A stretch of 64,000 bases of DNA from Sporosarcina ureae (GTDB taxonomy: Bacteria > Bacillota > Bacilli > Bacillales_A > Planococcaceae). The stretch's first letter is position 1; each line of letters opens with the position of its first letter. The stretch lies in assembly GCF_002082015.1 (NCBI RefSeq), contig NZ_CP015109.1, forward strand, positions 3,067,001 through 3,131,000. Reading direction: 5' to 3'. A program made the translations under genes and the position numbers. Below, piece after piece: positions 28,598 through 37,295 of this stretch. The notes beneath the pieces were generated by a model, which was not told where the DNA came from, ran no database searches, and saw only the letters and a list, made by a program, of their open reading frames with translations.

Positions 28598-28906
28598 ATG
28601 GCCATACAATCAATTACAGGTGCTATGCCTACCACGTCGATTCAGCAACCTGAAGTTAAAACACAAAGAACGCCTTTTGAAGCCCAGCAGAACTTCTCAG
28701 CAATGTTAAACGACGCGATTCATCAAGTAAACCAAACACAAAAAGTCTCGGATTCTATGACGACAAAACTTGTTAAAGGTGAAGATGTCGATTTACATAA
28801 TGTGATGATCTCAGCACAAAAAGCGAGTATTGCATTCAATGCAACAATGGAAGTGCGCAATAAAGTGGTAGAAGCATACCAAGAAATCATTAGAATGCCT
28901 GTCTAA
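28598..28906 (+). CDS. fliE: Flagellar hook-basal body protein FliE
   Basis: FliE joins the MS ring to the rod. The 102-residue protein is helical, with the conserved end DVDLHNVMISAQKASIAFN and VRNKVVEAYQEIIRMPV. A TAGGAGTGA site precedes ATG 28598. A 62-base gap with a weak CTAGG/CCTAG stem separates it from fliF. Confidence 0.95.
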   Translation: MAIQSITGAMPTTSIQQPEVKTQRTPFEAQQNFSAMLNDAIHQVNQTQKVSDSMTTKLVKGEDVDLHNVMISAQKASIAFNATMEVRNKVVEAYQEIIRMPV

Positions 28907-28968
28907 CAGATAGAAAGCGCTAGGCGAAAGAGTGGATCTAACCTAGTGAGGCTGACCGGGGGATTAGA

Positions 28969-30570
28969 ATGAAAGAAAGATTGACAAAACTCAAAGCGGA
29001 TCTCAAAGCTTTCTGGGAAAGTCGAACAAAAAATCAAAAAATTATATATATAACGACAGCCGCCAGCATAATTGCGTTGGCAGTTTTTTTAACAGTGGCT
29101 ATGTCACGTACTACATATGTAACGCTTTATTCAGAAGTATCACCATCTGAAATTGGGCGAATAAAAGAAGTACTTGAGGGACAAGGGGTACCTTATCAAG
29201 TAGAGCCCGGGGGTACTGCAATATCAGTACCTGAAAAACAATTAGATAATCTACGCGTATCGCTCGCAGCTGAAGGTTTCCCAGATTCCGGTCTGATCGA
29301 TTATTCGTTCTTCTCGGATAATGCTGGGTTCGGTACTACAGACAATGAATTTAATATGATTAAGCTTGCTGCGATGCAAACAGAATTAGCTAATCTAATA
29401 AAGGGTATAGAAGGTATTAAGGACGCAAAAGTGATGCTTACCTTACCGACAGAAGGTATTTTTGTAAACGACACGACATCAGAAGCTAGTGCAGCGATTA
29501 TGTTGAAGACGAATCCGGGACAAAACTTTTCTGAACAACAAATCACGTCCCTTTATAATCTAGTCTCAAAAAGCTTACCTAATCTATCTAATGAAAATAT
29601 CGTCATCCAGAACCAATACTTTGAGTATTTCGATCTGAAAGATTCAGGAAATTCTTATGGAGCCAGTGTGACTGATCAAATGGGCGTGAAAAAGACCATT
29701 GAGCGCGACTTACAACGGCAAGTTCAAATGATGCTCGGTACGTTGATGGGACAAGACAAAGTAGTTGTTTCCGTTACGACAGATATTGATTTTAAGAAGG
29801 AAAAACGTGAAGAGAATCTGGTTACACCCGTAGATCCGGAGAATATGGAAGGCATTGCGTTGAGCGTGCAACGGATAACTGAGTCATTTTCAGGTACGAA
29901 TCCAGCAGTAGGGGGTACACCTGAAGGAGAAGATCCGACTGATAATCGCACTACCTATGTTGAAGGTGAAGGCGGAGACGGAGATTACGAACGTCTCGAA
30001 GAAACGATTAATAATGAAGTAAATAGAATTAGAAAAGATATAGTGGAGAGTCCATACAAAATTAGTAATATCGGAATACAAGTGATGATTGAACCACCTA
30101 CTGCGGATGATCCAACTTCATTGGCACCCGAAGTACGGCAAGATGTTGAACGTATTCTAGAAACCATTGTACGTACCTCATTGGATACAGAAGTAGCTGG
30201 AGAATTAACAGAAGAGATATTAGCTGAGAAAATAGCGGTTTCCGTTCAGCCGTTAAAGGGGAAAAATGTGGTCTTTGAAGATACTAAGACAATCATCCCT
30301 TGGTGGATATATTTGATTGGCGGTGTCTTGTTACTTGCAATTATTGTTCTTGTTATCTTGTTCTTGAGAAAGAGACGTAATGAAGCAGAAATAGAAGAAG
30401 AGTTAGCTGAAGAACAAGCTCAGACTCAATTAGATTCAGTACAAGTCGATGATATCAACTTGGAACAAGAGACGGAAGCGACAGCACGCAGAAAACAGCT
30501 AGAAAAAATGGCTAAAGATAAACCAGAAGAATTTGCGAAATTATTACGAACATGGATCACCAAGGAGTAA
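28969..30570 (+). CDS. fliF: Flagellar MS-ring protein FliF
   Basis: FliF forms the membrane ring on which the flagellum is built. The 533-residue protein has two membrane segments, near residues 25-45 (IIYITTAASIIALAVFLTVA) and near 445-467 (WWIYLIGGVLLLAIIVLVIL), flanking a periplasm-side ring-building domain. The C-terminus, PEEFAKLLRTWITKE, is the FliG-binding helix. A GGGGGATTAG site precedes ATG 28969. Genes for its partners fliE and fliG lie on either side. Confidence 0.96.
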   Translation: MKERLTKLKADLKAFWESRTKNQKIIYITTAASIIALAVFLTVAMSRTTYVTLYSEVSPSEIGRIKEVLEGQGVPYQVEPGGTAISVPEKQLDNLRVSLAAEGFPDSGLIDYSFFSDNAGFGTTDNEFNMIKLAAMQTELANLIKGIEGIKDAKVMLTLPTEGIFVNDTTSEASAAIMLKTNPGQNFSEQQITSLYNLVSKSLPNLSNENIVIQNQYFEYFDLKDSGNSYGASVTDQMGVKKTIERDLQRQVQMMLGTLMGQDKVVVSVTTDIDFKKEKREENLVTPVDPENMEGIALSVQRITESFSGTNPAVGGTPEGEDPTDNRTTYVEGEGGDGDYERLEETINNEVNRIRKDIVESPYKISNIGIQVMIEPPTADDPTSLAPEVRQDVERILETIVRTSLDTEVAGELTEEILAEKIAVSVQPLKGKNVVFEDTKTIIPWWIYLIGGVLLLAIIVLVILFLRKRRNEAEIEEELAEEQAQTQLDSVQVDDINLEQETEATARRKQLEKMAKDKPEEFAKLLRTWITKE

Positions 30571-30583
30571 CGGAGGGGTTTAG

Positions 30584-31597
30584 TTGGTTAAGAAAGATAA
30601 AGACATGTCAGGAAAACAAAAAGCTGCTCTTTTGCTTATCTCTTTGGGTCCAGAGGTTTCGGCTTCTATCTATAAGCATTTGAATGAAGAAGAGATTGAG
30701 CAACTGACATTAGAGATTTCGGGTGTGAAAAAAGTAGAATCCTCTGTAAAAGAAGAGATTATTGAGGAATTTCACAATATTGCCCTTGCGCAGGATTACA
30801 TTTCTCAAGGTGGTATTGGCTATGCCAAGACAGTGCTTGAAAAAGCATTGGGAAAAGACCATGCCCAAGCAATTATTAACCGTTTAACATCTTCACTCCA
30901 AGTGCGACCGTTTGATTTTGCAAGGCGTGCAGAACCATCACAAATATTAAATTTCATCCAAAATGAACACCCACAGACGATTGCATTGATTTTGTCATAT
31001 CTGGAAGCGGAGCAGGCGGGTTTAATCCTGTCACAGCTTCCGCAAGAAATGCAAGCTGATATTGCAAAGCGAATTGCTACAATGGAATCGACTTCACCTG
31101 AAGTAATCAGTGAGATAGAAGCTGTACTTGAACGAAAATTATCGTCTACTGTAACTCAAGACTTTACTGAAACTGGCGGAGTAGATGCAGTCGTTGAAGT
31201 GCTAAATGGAGTAGATCGTTCGACGGAGAAAACGATTCTCGATGCTCTTGAAATACAAGATCCTGAGCTCGCTGAAGAGATTCGCAAAAGAATGTTTGTG
31301 TTCGAAGATATTATTACATTGGATAACCGTTCAATTCAGCGTGTCATCCGTGACTGTGAAAATGAAGATTTGATTTTAGCGATGAAAGTATCTAGTGAAG
31401 AAGTAAAAGATATCTTATTCAAGAACATGTCACAACGTATGGCAGAGTCGTTCAGGGAAGAGATGGATGTAATGGGGCCTGTGCGACTGCGCGACGTGGA
31501 AGAAGCACAATCCCGTATCGTAGGAATTATCCGAAGACTTGAAGATGCAGGCGAAATCATCATAGCGCGTGGTGGAGGAGATGACATCATTGTCTAA
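30584..31597 (+). CDS. fliG: Flagellar motor switch protein FliG
   Basis: FliG is the rotor component that touches the stator. N-terminal FliF-binding, middle FliM-binding (EHPQTIALILSYLEAEQAG, with the EHPQ motif) and C-terminal charged torque helix (RSIQRVIRDCENEDLILAMK) are all present. The protein ends in GGGDDIIV as in B. subtilis. The start is TTG 30584, with GGAGGGG (30572-30578) upstream and an N-terminus of conserved length. Length 337. Its 3' end overlaps fliH. Confidence 0.96.
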   Translation: MVKKDKDMSGKQKAALLLISLGPEVSASIYKHLNEEEIEQLTLEISGVKKVESSVKEEIIEEFHNIALAQDYISQGGIGYAKTVLEKALGKDHAQAIINRLTSSLQVRPFDFARRAEPSQILNFIQNEHPQTIALILSYLEAEQAGLILSQLPQEMQADIAKRIATMESTSPEVISEIEAVLERKLSSTVTQDFTETGGVDAVVEVLNGVDRSTEKTILDALEIQDPELAEEIRKRMFVFEDIITLDNRSIQRVIRDCENEDLILAMKVSSEEVKDILFKNMSQRMAESFREEMDVMGPVRLRDVEEAQSRIVGIIRRLEDAGEIIIARGGGDDIIV

Positions 31598-32363
31598 TTT
31601 GTTTCGTTCCGAGCGAACTGTCATGAATCAACATCCAACAAAAGCAATATCGATACGTAATTTGCAATCATTGGAACCAGACGAAAAAGTGGAAGAGCCC
31701 GTCGATACAGGCATGATGTTCATGGAACGTAATCGCCTATTACAAGAGATGGAGCAACGTAAAAACATTGTAGATGCTGAAATAAAACAGCGATTAGAGC
31801 AAGCAGCAGCGGATATCGAATCAATGCATGTAGCTTGGGCACGAGAAAAAGAAGAATTACAGCAACAAGCATATGACGAGGGATTTCAAGTTGGATTCGA
31901 TGATGGACGCAATAAAGCGATGGCTGAAATGCGTGAAATGGTAAATGCTGCGAACGAAACTACTACATTATCTTACGAGAATGCGACACAATATTTAATC
32001 AATCAAGAACGAGTAATTTTGGACATCGGAATGAAGTCGGCGGAACGGATTATTAATAAAGTGATAGAAGAAGACGATGAGACGTATTTATCCATCGTGC
32101 GAAAAGGAATTAAAGAAGCGCAAGAAAGCAAGGAAATAAAACTGTTCGTCCCAACTGAACAGTTTAAAATGGTCACGATGCATCGCGCTGAGCTCGCATC
32201 AATTTTTCCGCCAGAAACGCCATTCCTTATTTTCGTCAATGAAGATTTCAATGCAACAGATTGCTTTATCGAAACGAACCATGGCCGAATCGTAGTGAGT
32301 GTAGATGAGCAACTGAATGAACTGAAAGAACAATTGGTGAAAATCATGGAGGATGGTGTGTGA
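31581..32363 (+). CDS. fliH: Flagellar assembly protein FliH
   Basis: FliH holds the export ATPase FliI as an inhibitor and docking factor. The protein is long, charged and helical, with a coiled-coil middle and a C-terminal globular domain (VNEDFNATDCFIETNHGRIV). The start is not certain: ATG 31581 gives MTSLSNLF, like the B. subtilis start as I recall it, but the GGAGGAG site lies only about one base upstream; TTG 31590 is the alternative. It overlaps fliG by 17 bases and fliI by four. Confidence 0.9.
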   Translation: MTSLSNLFRSERTVMNQHPTKAISIRNLQSLEPDEKVEEPVDTGMMFMERNRLLQEMEQRKNIVDAEIKQRLEQAAADIESMHVAWAREKEELQQQAYDEGFQVGFDDGRNKAMAEMREMVNAANETTTLSYENATQYLINQERVILDIGMKSAERIINKVIEEDDETYLSIVRKGIKEAQESKEIKLFVPTEQFKMVTMHRAELASIFPPETPFLIFVNEDFNATDCFIETNHGRIVVSVDEQLNELKEQLVKIMEDGV

Positions 32364-33700
32364 ATTTGAAAAAAGCCGAAGATTTAATTCCGATTATCCC
32401 AAATATCAATACAATGAAAAAGTATGGTCGAGTAATACGAGTTGTTGGGTTGCTTATAGAATCGGAAGGTCCTGAATCATCGATCGGAGACGTATGTTTC
32501 ATCCATTTGAACATTCCGGAAGGAGGACGATCCTTAATTCAAGCGGAAGTCGTAGGTTTTAGAGAAGATATTGTCATGCTGATGCCTTACACGGATATAC
32601 GCAATATTTCAAGTGGCTGTCTAGTCGAAACATTGGGCAAACCACTCGAAGTAAAAGTCGGTATGAATCTATTAGGACAAGTCCTGGATTCTTTAGGAAG
32701 ACCTATTGACTCAAGCCCATTACCTAAAGGCTTGGCAACTGTGCGTACGGAAAACAGTCCACCAAACGTTTTAACACGTCCTACTATTAATGACAAGTTA
32801 GCTGTAGGAGTGAAAGCAATCGATGGGATGTTAACGGTAGGCAGCGGTCAACGTGTAGGGATTTTTGCGGGTTCTGGTGTCGGCAAAAGTACATTGCTCG
32901 GGATGATTGCACGTAATACGGAAGCGGATATCAACGTGATCGCACTTATAGGTGAACGTGGCCGTGAAGTTCGTGAGTTCATCGACAGAGACCTAGGTCC
33001 AGAGGGCTTAAAGAAAACAATTGTAGTCGCCGCCACTTCAGATCAGCCAGCGCTGATGCGAATCAAAGGTGCCATGACAGCGACAGCGATTGCAGAATAC
33101 TTCCGAGATAAAGGTCTGAACGTCATGCTGATGATGGACTCAGTCACACGTGTAGCTATGGCGCAGCGTGAGATTGGTCTAGCGGTCGGAGAACCACCTG
33201 CAACCCGAGGATACACCCCTTCTGTTTTCGCTATTTTACCTAAGCTTTTGGAACGAAGTGGTACAAATGAAAAAGGTGCTATCACTGCATTTTACACCGT
33301 GCTGGTAGATGGTGACGATATGAATGAGCCGATAGCAGATGCTGTTCGAGGAATTCTCGACGGTCATATAGTCTTAGACCGAACGCTTGCCAATAAAGGT
33401 CAATACCCTGCAATCAATGTTTTGAAAAGTGTTAGTCGTCTGATGAATCATATAGCAGACCCTGAGCATTTGAAAGCAGCCGCAAAACTACGCGAACTGT
33501 ATTATGCCTATGATAAATCCGAAGATTTGATTAATATTGGTGCATATAAAAAAGGGACGTCACGAGAAATAGACGAAGCGATTGAATATGAACCGATCAT
33601 TACCGATTTTCTAAAACAAAAATTTAACGAGAATATACAATTGGAAGATACGGTAAATGAAATGATCGCGTTAGCTTCTGGAGGAGGAGAGCGCAGATGA
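32360..33700 (+). CDS. fliI: Flagellum-specific ATPase FliI
   Basis: FliI powers and organises substrate entry to flagellar export and resembles the F1 beta subunit. Motifs: Walker A GSGVGKST within VGIFAGSGVGKSTLLGMIAR, ALIGERGREVREF, Walker B VMLMMDSVTRVAMAQRE. GTG 32360 overlaps the fliH stop and has GGAGGA seven bases before. Length 446, ending in the helical C-terminal domain that contacts FliJ. fliJ overlaps its stop by four bases. Confidence 0.97.
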   Translation: MNLKKAEDLIPIIPNINTMKKYGRVIRVVGLLIESEGPESSIGDVCFIHLNIPEGGRSLIQAEVVGFREDIVMLMPYTDIRNISSGCLVETLGKPLEVKVGMNLLGQVLDSLGRPIDSSPLPKGLATVRTENSPPNVLTRPTINDKLAVGVKAIDGMLTVGSGQRVGIFAGSGVGKSTLLGMIARNTEADINVIALIGERGREVREFIDRDLGPEGLKKTIVVAATSDQPALMRIKGAMTATAIAEYFRDKGLNVMLMMDSVTRVAMAQREIGLAVGEPPATRGYTPSVFAILPKLLERSGTNEKGAITAFYTVLVDGDDMNEPIADAVRGILDGHIVLDRTLANKGQYPAINVLKSVSRLMNHIADPEHLKAAAKLRELYYAYDKSEDLINIGAYKKGTSREIDEAIEYEPIITDFLKQKFNENIQLEDTVNEMIALASGGGERR

Positions 33701-34149
33701 CTTCTTTCTATTATCGTTTTGACAAAGTACTAAATTTACGTGAACAAGAACGCGATGAAACGGAAATGGCATATAAAGAAGCGATTGAAGAATTTGAAAA
33801 AATTGCAACGCAACTGTATCACCAAATGAAAAAGAAAGAAAATGTCTTGGAAGAGCAACGACAACGAATGAACACAGGTTTTTCTATTGATGACTTGCAC
33901 AGCTACTCCCGATTTATTAACACATTAGACTTATCGATTGATCATATTCAGCAAGAGGTAATGAAGTCTCGTTCGAAAATGAATTGGTATGAGTCTCAAT
34001 TGCTGGAGAAAAATATCGAAGTGAAGAAGTTTGAAAAAATGAAAGAGATTGGGAAAGAACAATATGATGTCGAAATGGAACACATAGAGACAAATCGGAT
34101 TGACGAACTATCAACAATGAAATTTCGTTCAAGAGAAGACGGGTGGTAA
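33697..34149 (+). CDS. fliJ: Flagellar export chaperone FliJ
   Basis: FliJ is a coiled-coil rod that sits in the FliI ring and activates FlhA. The 150-residue protein is almost wholly helical and charged, with FYYRFDKVLNLREQERDE at the start, as in the family. GGAGGAGAG precedes ATG 33697 inside fliI. Sequence conservation of FliJ is low, so the call rests on composition plus position. Confidence 0.9.
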   Translation: MTSFYYRFDKVLNLREQERDETEMAYKEAIEEFEKIATQLYHQMKKKENVLEEQRQRMNTGFSIDDLHSYSRFINTLDLSIDHIQQEVMKSRSKMNWYESQLLEKNIEVKKFEKMKEIGKEQYDVEMEHIETNRIDELSTMKFRSREDGW

Positions 34150-34150
34150 A

Positions 34151-34762
34151 GTGGCTAAGTTAAAAAAGAAAAAGGAAGTTGGAAAACCAATAGAGGGACA
34201 AAGTAAAAAGTCTATTGGCTTTTTCCAAATATTGCTCGCATGGATTATCATCCCTCTTATGTTCACGACGGCAGTCGTTTTGATCATAGCTAAAGTAGCT
34301 GATGTAAACGTTTTTGATCAGGCGAAAGAGTGGACAGCAAAAGTTCCGTTCCTAGAACAAAAAACACCTGATGAAAAGGTCGAGGGTGATTTAATACTAG
34401 AAGAACGTGTCATATCTCTTCAAGCGGAGATTCAAGAAAAAGAAGCACAACTATTTGAAGTTCAAGATGAGCTAACGCAAGTAAAAGATTCAAATGAAAC
34501 ACTTGTGATAGAGAAAGAAAAGCTGAATGAAGAAATCGAGAAACTAAAACTCGCGCAAAGTGAAGCGAAGCGTGATTTTAAAGAAATTATCACGACGTAT
34601 GAGCAAATGTCGGCCAAATCATCAGCTCCTGTCATTACAAAAATGGGAGACGCAGAAGCTGTACAAATATTATCTAGTCTAAAGCCCGCTACTTTAGCGG
34701 CTATACTAGAGAAAATGTCCCCTGAAGATGCTGCTAAATATACATCTATGCTTACAAAGTAG
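34151..34762 (+). CDS. ylxF: YlxF, MotE-like flagellar protein
   Basis: The 203-residue protein has a Lys-rich N-terminus, one membrane segment (FFQILLAWIIIPLMFTTAVVLII), a long coiled coil, and a small C-terminal domain (GDAEAVQILSSLKPATLAAI, MSPEDAAKYTSML) like the N domain of MgtE magnesium transporters. This layout is that of MotE-type proteins that help stator insertion in other bacteria. In B. subtilis the gene at this place is ylxF. GTG 34151 starts one base after the fliJ stop. Its role here is inferred. Confidence 0.82.
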   Translation: MAKLKKKKEVGKPIEGQSKKSIGFFQILLAWIIIPLMFTTAVVLIIAKVADVNVFDQAKEWTAKVPFLEQKTPDEKVEGDLILEERVISLQAEIQEKEAQLFEVQDELTQVKDSNETLVIEKEKLNEEIEKLKLAQSEAKRDFKEIITTYEQMSAKSSAPVITKMGDAEAVQILSSLKPATLAAILEKMSPEDAAKYTSMLTK

Positions 34763-34790
34763 TATAATAGTAATTGAGGGAGGTGGAAAA

Positions 34791-36128
34791 GTGAATGTAG
34801 GACTATTAACGGGTGTAGGTTCTCCGAGCATTCCTGTAAACTCATCCGCTACTAAAGCAAATATTAAAGGCGAAGGATTTGGGAGTGTATTTCAAAGTCT
34901 GATGTCTGCAACAGCTATACCTGCTAAACAGCAGACGCTGGGTACCGATCGAGAGTTAACGAAATTACTTGACGATGTACTTAACGCTGATTCGTTGGAA
35001 GAGTTAAAGGGGCTTCTTGAAGAGTTAAAGCAGTCTGATAAATCTCCAACTATTGCCCAGTTATTAAAAGAGACAGGAATGCTTCACAGTACTTCAGTTA
35101 AGCTTAATGAAGATATTAAGGGAGAGTTAATGGATCTATCAAACTTTGATAAGTTACCTAGTCTGCAACAATTAGCACATCTCATTAGTGAAAAACCTGA
35201 TAGACTAATAGAATCAATTACAAACGTACTAGAAGATGCTGGTATGTCCAAAGAACAACTGGATCAGATAGCCGCAACAGGAGATATTTGGTTCGTGCTT
35301 GATGTATTACAAGAATTACCTACTGAAAAAGTTCAAGCCGCTATACAGAACATAACACCTAAAGAATCAGTAGAATTGACAGCGTTGCTTAAATCAATTG
35401 AACTAGTTGCACCTAAAATGGATTTATATACAAAACAAATAGATCTCGTAAAAACGATTCAGCCGATTCTTTCACAATTTGCTAGTCAACTGGAACAAAA
35501 GACTATACAACCCGAAGTGAAACAACCTGTACATATTCCGACAGCTATGCAACAGGTCATTCGATTCACAACGGAACAATCTGCCGCAGACACAAAGCAA
35601 CAAGATCAACAATCTAAACCTGGTGAAACAGTTACTCCGGTTATAACCGCTTCACCGACTGAAACAAGGCCAGTATTCCAAATGAGCGCTACAGAAAAAA
35701 CACCGGAAAGTCGAAGTGAAGCTTTGATGCGCGAATTCCAGGCAGTGCTAAACCGAGCAAACTTTGGTCAGACGAATGGAATGAATCGTATTTCAATCAA
35801 ACTATACCCGGAACATCTCGGGCAAGTCCGAATTGAGTTGCTAGAGGTGAACGGTGTCATGACTGCAAGAATCTTAGCATCTACTGCGATGGCACGTGAA
35901 ATGCTCGACAGCCAAATGCATCAGTTGCGTCATGCGTTTAATCAACAGAATTTGCAAGTAGATCGAATTGATTTATCGCAAACCCTACAAGATCCGTCAA
36001 AGAGCGATCGAGAACAAGCTTTTAACAAGCAAAACCAGCAACAAAAAGAACAGGCCACTGATCATAATGAAACTCAAGAAGAACAGCAACAAACATTCCA
36101 AGAATTCATGATTGAACTGGAGGCGTAA
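34791..36128 (+). CDS. fliK: Flagellar hook-length control protein FliK
   Basis: FliK measures hook length and then switches FlhB from hook to filament export. The 445-residue protein has a flexible, Gln/Thr-rich middle and the C-terminal Flg_hook domain: RISIKLYPEHLGQVRIELLE, then MTARILASTAMAREML. The open frame reaches back to 34728 through the end of ylxF, but GGGAGGTGG (34778-34786) selects GTG 34791. It lies directly before flgD, as in B. subtilis. A second, larger FliK-like gene is at 14130. Confidence 0.93.
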   Translation: MNVGLLTGVGSPSIPVNSSATKANIKGEGFGSVFQSLMSATAIPAKQQTLGTDRELTKLLDDVLNADSLEELKGLLEELKQSDKSPTIAQLLKETGMLHSTSVKLNEDIKGELMDLSNFDKLPSLQQLAHLISEKPDRLIESITNVLEDAGMSKEQLDQIAATGDIWFVLDVLQELPTEKVQAAIQNITPKESVELTALLKSIELVAPKMDLYTKQIDLVKTIQPILSQFASQLEQKTIQPEVKQPVHIPTAMQQVIRFTTEQSAADTKQQDQQSKPGETVTPVITASPTETRPVFQMSATEKTPESRSEALMREFQAVLNRANFGQTNGMNRISIKLYPEHLGQVRIELLEVNGVMTARILASTAMAREMLDSQMHQLRHAFNQQNLQVDRIDLSQTLQDPSKSDREQAFNKQNQQQKEQATDHNETQEEQQQTFQEFMIELEA

Positions 36129-36131
36129 CCA

Positions 36132-36821
36132 TTGCCGGAAGGAACAAATTCCACAACAACTAATAGTGCGATTACAGATTCCATGTATTTAGTCAATAAG
36201 CAACGCGATCAGCGAAAAACTGGGCCCGATACAATGGGAAAAGACGCATTCATGAAAATATTGATCGCACAGATGGCGAATCAAGATCCAACGAACCCGA
36301 TGAAAGATACAGAGTTTGTCGCGCAAATGGCGCAGTTTTCATCATTGGAACAAACGATGAACTTAGCAAAGGCATTTGAGAAGTTTGCAGATTCACAAAA
36401 TCAAAGTCAGTTAATCCAGTACAACAGTTTTGTAGGGAAAGAAATACGCTGGCATGAAGTATCAGATAAACAAGGTGAAGATAACCAGCCGATCATCAAT
36501 GAAGGGACTGGCATCATTCAGTCGATTAAGTATATCGATGGTTCGGTGATTTTCACGATGGCGGACGGCAAGGAACTGTCACCAGGAAACATTTCCGAAG
36601 TAATGGGGAACGGTTCTAATTCAAGCCCAGGAGCAGTCGGTCAACCAAACAGTCTAGTACAAGCTAGTATGCTAATTGGTAAGACAGTAGGCTACATGGA
36701 AGGTGAAGAAGAACGTACAGGGAAAGTCGTATCGGTTACAAATAAAGAAGGTAGTCTCCACTATGTATTGCAGGACGGTACGAAAATTGAAGGCAATCAA
36801 TTTGCAACAATCAGTGAATAA
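36132..36821 (+). CDS. flgD: Hook-capping protein FlgD
   Basis: FlgD forms the scaffold under which hook subunits assemble. The conserved N-terminal part has MGKDAFMKILIAQMANQDPT, NPMKDTEFVAQMAQFSSLEQ, and the C-terminal part is a beta-rich domain. The start is TTG 36132, with GGAGGCG (36119-36125) upstream and three bases after the fliK stop. Length 229, longer than the B. subtilis protein as I remember it. Confidence 0.94.
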   Translation: MPEGTNSTTTNSAITDSMYLVNKQRDQRKTGPDTMGKDAFMKILIAQMANQDPTNPMKDTEFVAQMAQFSSLEQTMNLAKAFEKFADSQNQSQLIQYNSFVGKEIRWHEVSDKQGEDNQPIINEGTGIIQSIKYIDGSVIFTMADGKELSPGNISEVMGNGSNSSPGAVGQPNSLVQASMLIGKTVGYMEGEEERTGKVVSVTNKEGSLHYVLQDGTKIEGNQFATISE

Positions 36822-36838
36822 TTGAATGGAGCGATGTC

Positions 36839-37210
36839 ATGAACAAGATCAATGCCCATCGCGTTCCATCACCGCCACTCATACACCAAGGACAGATACA
36901 AGCGCAATCTAAGCAGTCATTTCTTGAACACTTACAGCAAGCAACGCAGCCAGAGAAATTAAAAATTAGTAAACATGCGAATGACCGGTTGCAAGAACGT
37001 GGCATTCAAATGACCGATGCAGAATGGGCGCGTATTACAGAAAAAATAGACGAGGCGAAGAGGAAAGGAATCCGTGATTCACTCGTGTTAACTGATCAAG
37101 CCGCACTCATTGTCAGTGCGAAGAACTCAACCGTGATCACCGCGATGAACCGCATGGAAGCGAAAGATCAACTATTTACGAATATTGACGGCACGATACT
37201 ACTCAGCTAA
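36839..37210 (+). CDS. Conserved flagellar-operon protein of unknown role (TIGR02530-like)
   Basis: A 123-residue protein between flgD and flgE. I recognise the pattern LKISKHANDRLQERGIQM and AALIVSAKNSTVITAMNR of a small family always found in flagellar operons of Firmicutes and some other phyla, listed as flagellar operon protein. It has no membrane segment or signal peptide. GGAGCGATGTC precedes ATG 36839. The tight link to hook genes suggests a job in hook or rod assembly or export, but none has been shown that I know of. B. subtilis 168 seems to lack it. Confidence 0.75.
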   Translation: MNKINAHRVPSPPLIHQGQIQAQSKQSFLEHLQQATQPEKLKISKHANDRLQERGIQMTDAEWARITEKIDEAKRKGIRDSLVLTDQAALIVSAKNSTVITAMNRMEAKDQLFTNIDGTILLS

Positions 37211-37295
37211 ACACGGCAGGACCTTAACAGGATGCCAACTGCACCGCCGACTGATTGACGTGGTGCACTCTAAAACCGAGAGGGGAAACTGTACT
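37211..37295 (+). promoter_or_regulatory. Structured 85-base leader before flgE
   Basis: This gap is visibly richer in G and C than the surrounding operon. It has TGCACC (37240-37245) pairing with GGTGCA (37262-37267) and a nested GGCA-CCT/AGG-TGCC arrangement around 37214-37236. No T-run follows either stem. The flgE ribosome site GAGAGGGGA lies after the stems. Confidence 0.45.

Noticed and set aside
34763-34768. TATAAT between ylxF and fliK as an internal promoter
   Set aside because: No acceptable -35 box lies 16-19 bases upstream; an AT-rich coding context makes chance matches common.
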